Below, piece after piece: positions 59,826 to 64,000 of a stretch of 64,000 nt of DNA. The stretch is taken from contig JAEYPN010000011.1 of the NCBI GenBank assembly GCA_023410715.1, forward strand, positions 21,392 to 85,391. Direction: 5' to 3'. This DNA is from Bacillota bacterium. GTDB taxonomy: Bacteria > Bacillota_I > Bacilli_A > Izemoplasmatales > UBA1188. The notes under the pieces are model-generated. The model was not told the DNA's origin. It worked only from the letters and a program-made list of their open reading frames with translations, and did not search any database. Position 1 is the stretch's first letter. Each line of letters opens with the position of its first letter. A program made the position numbers and the translations under genes.

Positions 59826-60947
59826 TTAAAGTCTTTGAACAAGTTCAGCAACAACTTTTTTCATATCTTGTGCCGCTCTTGGTTTGACGAGCTCAAAAGG
59901 TAAGTTTTCATAATTTGTTACAACTATTTCATCAATTCCTTCTTGATATGCTTTATCAGCATCCTCACCTTTACAGCCAACTACGGCAATTACTTTAGAG
60001 TTTAATGATTTAGCACGTCTTGCGACACCAATTACGACTTTTCCCCTTAAAGATTGGCAATCAATTCTTCCTTCACCGGTAATTATATAGTCCGCGTCTT
60101 TTGCTATATTATCGAAATCTACGATATCTAGTACGGTATCGATACCCATTTGGATTTTTGAGTTTAAAAATACTTTCATTCCAAATCCCATGCCACCGGC
60201 AGCGCCTGCACCTTTGAAATCCCAATTAGAAAAATTTAAATCTAAATTAACCCTATTAGCTAAGGACCTGAGATTATCATCTAAAAATTTTACCATTTTT
60301 GGATTGGCACCTTTTTGGGGCCCAAATACATAGGCTGCGCCTTGTTCTCCATAAAGAGGATTATCTATATCACACATAGTTATAATCTCAATATTTGCTA
60401 AACTTGGGTTTATAGAAGTGATATCAATTTTACTGATTTCTTGTAAAGTTCCGCCAACGGGAATAAAACTAACGCCATCCCGATTATAAAATTTAACGCC
60501 TAAAGCAGCTGCACAACCAACACCACCATCGTTTGTACAAGATCCGCCTAGACCTATAATAATCTTACTTACACCTTTTGATAGAGCATTATTAATTAAT
60601 TCACCAACACCATAGGTTGTTGTTTTAGAAGGATCCTTTCGATTTTCTACTAAAGGAAGGCCTGCACAAGCAGCCATTTCAATTATTGCTGTTTTACCAT
60701 TGTCAATTAGTCCATAGTATGATGTCATTACTTCAAAATATGGGCCATTAACATCAATAAATACTTTTTCCCCGCCAACAGCTGTAAGAAATGCATCAAC
60801 ACTACCTTCACCGCCGTCTGCAACTGGAATTTTTATAATATTAGCATTAGAATATTTCTTTAAAATTTCAACTTCAATAATATCACATACTTGGCTACTT
60901 GTTAAAGTGCCTTTAAATGAATCAGGTATAAGAACAAATTTTTTCAT
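59826..60947 (-). CDS. Glycerate kinase (GlxK/GarK family)
   Basis: The protein has 373 residues, the standard length. Family motifs are IPDSFKGTLTSSQ at the N-terminus, PVADGGEGSVDAF near residues 42-54, GLGGSCTNDGGVGCAAALG near 131-149, and GPQKGA near 208. The enzyme phosphorylates D-glycerate with ATP to 2- or 3-phosphoglycerate. It follows the GntP permease gene by 81 bp on the same strand, so the permease probably imports glycerate. AAAGGAGATAT precedes ATG 60947. No strong terminator was found downstream. Confidence 0.93.
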   Translation of the reverse strand: MKKFVLIPDSFKGTLTSSQVCDIIEVEILKKYSNANIIKIPVADGGEGSVDAFLTAVGGEKVFIDVNGPYFEVMTSYYGLIDNGKTAIIEMAACAGLPLVENRKDPSKTTTYGVGELINNALSKGVSKIIIGLGGSCTNDGGVGCAAALGVKFYNRDGVSFIPVGGTLQEISKIDITSINPSLANIEIITMCDIDNPLYGEQGAAYVFGPQKGANPKMVKFLDDNLRSLANRVNLDLNFSNWDFKGAGAAGGMGFGMKVFLNSKIQMGIDTVLDIVDFDNIAKDADYIITGEGRIDCQSLRGKVVIGVARRAKSLNSKVIAVVGCKGEDADKAYQEGIDEIVVTNYENLPFELVKPRAAQDMKKVVAELVQRL

Positions 60948-60963
60948 ATATCTCCTTTTAATT

Positions 60964-60991
60964 AAATTGCCTTAGGTTACTAAGGCAATTT
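60964..60991 (-). promoter_or_regulatory. Inverted repeat between gntP-type and glycerate kinase genes
   Basis: AAATTGCCTTAG (60980-60991, read on the minus strand) and CTAAGGCAATTT (60964-60975) form a perfect 12-bp stem with a 4-nt loop. The following T-tract is interrupted (TTTAATTAAAA), so this is a weak terminator at best. It may be an attenuator, an mRNA-processing or stability hairpin, or an operator. It lies 17 bp upstream of the kinase start codon. Confidence 0.6.
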
Positions 60992-61028
60992 GTTTGATTT
61001 TATTATAGTAATTATAACGTATGAATAC

Positions 61029-62414
61029 TTAAATTAAAAATAAACTTAAAATAAATATTCCTATTATAGATCCGATACCTTCAATCAAAGTACCAAGTGT
61101 TTGTGTTTTATAACCTTGGACTGGTGTCATATTACTTAGGTTAGTAACTACCCAAAAATAACTATCATTGGCATGAGATACAGTCATCGCTCCTGCACCA
61201 ATAGCCATAACTACAAGCGCTGCTGCAATTGGAGTATTAAATCCTAAAGCATAAATTAGGGATTCTGGATCCATGAATAATCCCATCATGGCTGATGTAG
61301 TTGTTATAGCAACTGTTGAAGAACCTTGTGCAACTTTTAAAATTGCAGCAATAAGGAACGGAAAGAAAATTCCTAGTGCTTTTAACGATGTCACATTTCC
61401 AGTAATGTAAGATACAATTCCAGCTTCAGAAATAACTTTTCCTAAAATTCCACCAGCAGCAGTAATGAAAAGGATTGGACCAACTAATTTTAAGTTTTCG
61501 CTTGTTATAGGCTCAAAATCTTTAATTTTATCTGTTACAAATAATAATACAATTGCAAATAATACACCGATGAATAAAGCGATTATTGGAGAGCCAATAA
61601 ATATAAAGAAATTTTGTGAAGCCCAATTACCGACATCAGCAATTGTTCCAAGTCCCATTGCAATAATTGGGGTTACGATTGGAGCAAAAGCCAACCATGC
61701 ATTTGGAAGTTTACCATATTCGTTCTTTAAATTATTAAAAGCTTCTTGAGTATTCTTATCTATTTTATCATCCATCTCTTTGTCTTCAGGAGTTTTAACC
61801 TTTTTTCCAATATATAAAGCAAAGAAATAAGATGGGATTAATGCAAATATTGATACTAATGCTCCAACTCCAATAATTAGTAATAAGTTATTAGCTAGTC
61901 CGAGGTTTGCTGCAGCGGCAATAGGACCTGGTGTAGGTGGAATAAATACATGCGATGCATATAATCCAAGGGATAAGCAAATTGCTAAAGCAACTGAAGA
62001 TTTTTTTGTTTTAGCCCGTAGTGATTTTCTAATTGGGTTTAAAATAATAAATCCACTATCACAGAATACAGGAATCGAAACAATCCAACCCATTATTAAC
62101 ATTGCTAATTCTGGGTGATTCTTTCCTACTAATTTCACAACTAAGTCTGCAATCTTGACAGCTGCACCAGTCTTTTCCACGATAAAACCAATTAATGCTC
62201 CTAGAATAATTACAATACCAATTGATTGCATCGTGCTTCCAAAGCCCGCATTAATTGTGCTAGCAACCTTCTCAATCGGTAATACTACCAATGCAAGAAT
62301 AATTGATACAGTTAACATTGATAAGAAAGGATGAATTTTAAATTTTGATATCATAATAATCATTAATACAATAGCTACAAATAAAGCTACAAATAACCAT
62401 ATGCCACTTAACAT
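61029..62414 (-). CDS. GntP-family permease (gluconate/glycerate:H+ symporter)
   Basis: The protein has 461 residues and about 12-14 hydrophobic helices. Family segments include IGFIVEKTGAAVKIAD, IVSIPVFCDSGFIILNPI, FIPPTPGPIAAAANLG, QGSSTVAITTTSAM and SHANDSYFWVV (the conserved Asn-Asp near the C-terminus). GntP permeases carry gluconate, glycerate or similar acids. Linkage with glycerate kinase makes glycerate the likely cargo. GGAGGATAAAAAAT precedes the ATG. A possible promoter (TTTACT, 17 bp, TATAAG) lies near 62510-62538. Confidence 0.92.
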   Translation of the reverse strand: MLSGIWLFVALFVAIVLMIIMISKFKIHPFLSMLTVSIILALVVLPIEKVASTINAGFGSTMQSIGIVIILGALIGFIVEKTGAAVKIADLVVKLVGKNHPELAMLIMGWIVSIPVFCDSGFIILNPIRKSLRAKTKKSSVALAICLSLGLYASHVFIPPTPGPIAAAANLGLANNLLLIIGVGALVSIFALIPSYFFALYIGKKVKTPEDKEMDDKIDKNTQEAFNNLKNEYGKLPNAWLAFAPIVTPIIAMGLGTIADVGNWASQNFFIFIGSPIIALFIGVLFAIVLLFVTDKIKDFEPITSENLKLVGPILFITAAGGILGKVISEAGIVSYITGNVTSLKALGIFFPFLIAAILKVAQGSSTVAITTTSAMMGLFMDPESLIYALGFNTPIAAALVVMAIGAGAMTVSHANDSYFWVVTNLSNMTPVQGYKTQTLGTLIEGIGSIIGIFILSLFLI

Positions 62415-62767
62415 ATTTTTTATCCTCCATAATTATTTTGTAATGAATTTATAAATTTGTTAATTAATATTTAACATTTGCATTTAAAACGTTAACTTAA
62501 TTCTTATAATGTTATATGTTTAACTAGTAAAATTAACGTATTGACATCAACTAATGTTTCATTTAACACAATAATCAATAAAAATATAAATCATTTTATC
62601 TTTATTATCACCAATTATTGGCACATCATTACATAAAATTATAAATTTATAATAAAGGTAAAAAATAAAATTTAAAAAATCCCACTATTTCATCTTCACG
62701 TTTAAATATATAAAGGAAACATATATTTTTTCATTTTTTTAAATAAATAACTATAAATAGGTGAATA

Positions 62768-62827
62768 TAAAAAAGAATTAGTGACATACAGCCCAGACAA
62801 TTCCGATGCGAGGATATCACTAATTCA
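62768..62827 (-). ncRNA. Candidate small RNA 1
   Basis: On the minus strand GAATTAGTGA (62817-62826) pairs perfectly with TCACTAATTC (62775-62784), enclosing 32 nt of GC-richer sequence, then TTTTTTATA. An extended -10 (TGATATACT, near 62834-62842) would place the start at the first base of the stem. The product would be about 58 nt. The enclosed segment (CCTCGCATCGG and GTCTGGGCTGT are its GC-rich parts) matches no RNA family that I know. An alternative is a terminator with a large loop and no upstream gene. Confidence 0.5.
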
Positions 62828-62999
62828 AATTATAGTATATCACAACAAGAAAAGATATATATCTATAAAATTATTATAAGCAGCCAAAAATTAATGAAGT
62901 AATACAATCATCTCTAAATTGTAATATGTACAAGGAACAAAAATTTTGTAAATTATATAGTAAATAATTGTGATTTATTTTGATGAGTCATAACAAAAT

Positions 63000-63090
63000 A
63001 AAAAAAGAAACAGCAAGAATGCGGTAGATGCTTTTGCCAATGGCAACTCCAATACCTCACGTCCAAAACGGACATTCCTATACTGTTTCC
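63000..63090 (-). ncRNA. Candidate small RNA 2, structured multi-helix RNA
   Basis: The minus-strand transcript would run GGAAACAG (63083-63090) to CTGTTTC (63007-63013) followed by seven T. The outer stem GAAACAG/CTGTTTC encloses a second helix AGGAATG/CATTCTT. Inside are two hairpins, GTCC-GTTTT-GGAC and TTGCC-ATT-GGCAA, plus possible GGTA/TACC pairing. The predicted RNA is about 84 nt. A TTGACA promoter ends just upstream and the U-tract ends it. It lacks the SRP, tmRNA and 6S hallmarks I checked for. No protein gene begins within 580 nt downstream on that strand, which argues against a riboswitch. Confidence 0.6.
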
Positions 63091-63096
63091 AATAAT

Positions 63097-63128
63097 ATTA
63101 TATTATGAAATACTAAAATATATGTCAA
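63097..63128 (-). promoter_or_regulatory. Promoter of candidate small RNA 2
   Basis: On the minus strand there is TTGACA (63123-63128), a 17-bp spacer and TAATAT (63100-63105). An overlapping TATAAT at 63097-63102 would need a 20-bp spacer. Either places the start at or a few bases before the GGAAACAG stem. Confidence 0.6.
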
Positions 63129-63208
63129 AAAAACCAAATTTTATTATTAATATTTTTATTTTAAAGTACCAAACTATAGATATAGTAAAAATTTATAGAG
63201 GATATTTT

Positions 63209-63565
63209 ATGAAATCACTTGGAAATATTATTTGGTTTATCTTTGTTGGCTTTATTTCATTTTTAGTTTGGACATTTTTTGGTTTATTACTTTATATTAC
63301 TATCATAGGTATTCCATTAGGTAGGCAGTGCTTTAAAATTGCAGAGTTAATTGTTTTTCCCTTTAATAGAAATGTAGAAACAAATTTTAATGCTCATCCA
63401 ATTGCAAACATAATTTGGTTAATTTTATTAGGTTGGGAGATAGCAATTGGCTATGTCGTTGCATCTTTCATACTATGTATAACAATTATAGGTATTCCAT
63501 TCGCAAAACAATGCTTTAAAATTGTTTTATTAGCATTAATGCCTTTTGGGGCAGAAGTTCGTTAG
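63209..63565 (+). CDS. YccF domain-containing inner membrane protein
   Basis: The protein has 118 residues, the usual YccF length. AGAGGA six nt upstream picks ATG 63209; an in-frame ATG at 63122 would add 29 residues that look non-coding and overlap the small-RNA promoter. The two internal repeats typical of the family are ITIIGIPLGRQCFKIAELIVFPF-like (residues about 32-54) and ITIIGIPFAKQCFKI (about 91-105). Three or four hydrophobic helices are present. The molecular function of the family is unknown. Confidence 0.9.
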   Translation: MKSLGNIIWFIFVGFISFLVWTFFGLLLYITIIGIPLGRQCFKIAELIVFPFNRNVETNFNAHPIANIIWLILLGWEIAIGYVVASFILCITIIGIPFAKQCFKIVLLALMPFGAEVR

Positions 63566-63590
63566 TCATTTTATTAAAACAAAAATGATT

Positions 63591-63614
63591 AATCAAAGAA
63601 TTTTGATTTTTTTA
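63591..63614 (+). terminator. Terminator of the YccF gene
   Basis: AATCAAA (63591-63597) pairs with TTTGATT (63602-63608) around GAAT, then TTTTTTAT. The stem is AT-rich, hence moderate strength. Confidence 0.6.
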
Positions 63615-63939
63615 TATTCAGTCTTTGATTTAATAACTTTAAAAAAATTAAAAGGTAGTTAAAAGAAGTTATAAATGGATCAAGTTATCATTAAAAAAAT
63701 TACGCCTGGAAACTTACTTTAAGGAATATATATTGGGAAAGATAGTTATAATGGTATTTTTATAATTTTGACAACGTAAATGATTGTTTTTTTTGGTAAT
63801 CCAAGTACTTAAATATTTTTAGGATAGTGGTTGAACGAAAAACTAAAGTAATTTACTAATCCATACTAAGTGATATAGATTTCAAGATAAAAATGAAATA
63901 TTTTTTCCAAATAAAAATGTAGGTTTATTTTAAGTTTAA
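63615..63939. other. AT-rich sequence without a clear gene
   Basis: No frame longer than about 20 codons looks coding. A short frame from ATG 63675 reads MDQVIIKKITPGNLL and stops; a following in-phase stretch reads GIYIGKDSYNGIF. These might be remains of a decayed gene, but the evidence is too thin to call one. Confidence 0.35.
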
Positions 63940-64000
63940 TTATTCTCCTATTGTATTTGTGATCTCTTTATTTTTCCTTTCTGATAGTTCTCCATCATTA
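63940..64000 (-). CDS. Possible C-terminal end of a gene entering from the right edge
   Basis: On the minus strand the last 19 codons before a TAA at 63940-63942 read NDGELSERKNKEITNTIGE. They are hydrophilic and protein-like, and stay open to the window edge. This is too short to identify and may be chance. Confidence 0.3.
   Translation of the reverse strand, partial: NDGELSERKNKEITNTIGE

Larger units (their letters stand above)
62415..63208. other. Intergenic region holding two candidate small RNAs
   Basis: No protein gene is apparent. The region contains the leader of the GntP gene (62415 to about 62540), an AT-rich spacer, candidate RNA 1 (62768-62827, minus), AT-rich sequence, candidate RNA 2 (63000-63090, minus) with its promoter at 63097-63128, and the leader of the YccF gene. 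The GC content of both RNA candidates visibly exceeds that of their surroundings. Confidence 0.6.

Noticed and set aside
63000..63090. SRP RNA, 6S RNA, tmRNA or a known riboswitch (purine, preQ1, TPP, SAM, fluoride, ZTP)
   Set aside because: The conserved core sequences that I remember for these classes are absent on both strands, and no minus-strand gene follows closely.
63122..63208. Longer N-terminus for the YccF protein
   Set aside because: The extension overlaps the promoter of candidate RNA 2, has no SD, and makes the protein longer than the family.

Overview
The window comes from an AT-rich, low-GC Gram-positive-lineage bacterium: a Firmicute or a free-living relative of the Mollicutes (Acholeplasma/Izemoplasma/Erysipelotrichia-like). 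The reasons are the strong AT bias, TTGACA/TATAAT promoters (often with an extended -10), GGAGG or AAGGTGAT ribosome binding sites, many intrinsic terminators, a cre-like CcpA box, and diacylglyceryl lipoproteins with Thr/Ser/Lys linkers. The standard code is used: TGG encodes Trp and TGA ends the first pectate lyase gene. The placement is an inference, because the window has no rRNA or other phylogenetic marker.

Region 1 (1-24,650, minus strand) is surface-protein territory. One uninterrupted reading frame of at least 7,533 codons starts at 22,600 and runs off the left edge. It encodes a giant secreted adhesin-like protein: a signal sequence, about 20 GLUG-type beta-helix modules of about 1 kb each, then at least 10 InlB-type (Listeria-Bacteroides/Flg_new) repeats. 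Its core (12.7-20.5 kb) is a four-copy higher-order repeat with a 1,941/1,944-bp period. Upstream is a separately transcribed, membrane-anchored protein of about six Ig-like domains.

Region 2 (24,650-27,620) is a patch of singletons: a CPBP intramembrane protease, an unrecognised protein (possibly uracil-DNA-glycosylase-like), and the C-terminal remnant and right end of an IS256-family insertion sequence.

Region 3 (27,658-50,502, plus strand) looks like one 12-gene, 23-kb pectin operon. Its promoter overlaps a cre-like site and a strong terminator closes it. It encodes lipoprotein pectate lyases of the PL1, PL2-like and PL9 types, a lipoprotein pectin methylesterase (CE8), a YtcP/LplB/LipO-type ABC importer without its own ATPase, a 2,094-residue lipoprotein of Ig-like and GLUG modules, and four small unknown membrane proteins. 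The likely order of events is demethylation and cleavage of pectin at the cell surface followed by import of oligogalacturonides. The cytoplasmic catabolic enzymes are not in the window.

Region 4 (50,509-64,000) is mostly housekeeping and sugar metabolism: a conserved hypothetical protein (nuclease-like plus winged helix), a GNAT-MsrA fusion, an EEP-family hydrolase, a radical-SAM SplB-like protein, a GH13 alpha-glucosidase with a GPH sugar symporter, a DUF1846 protein, tRNA-Gly(GCC), a GntP permease with glycerate kinase, and a YccF protein. Between GntP and YccF lie two compact minus-strand candidate small RNAs, each with a promoter, a closing stem and a U-tract. I recognise neither.
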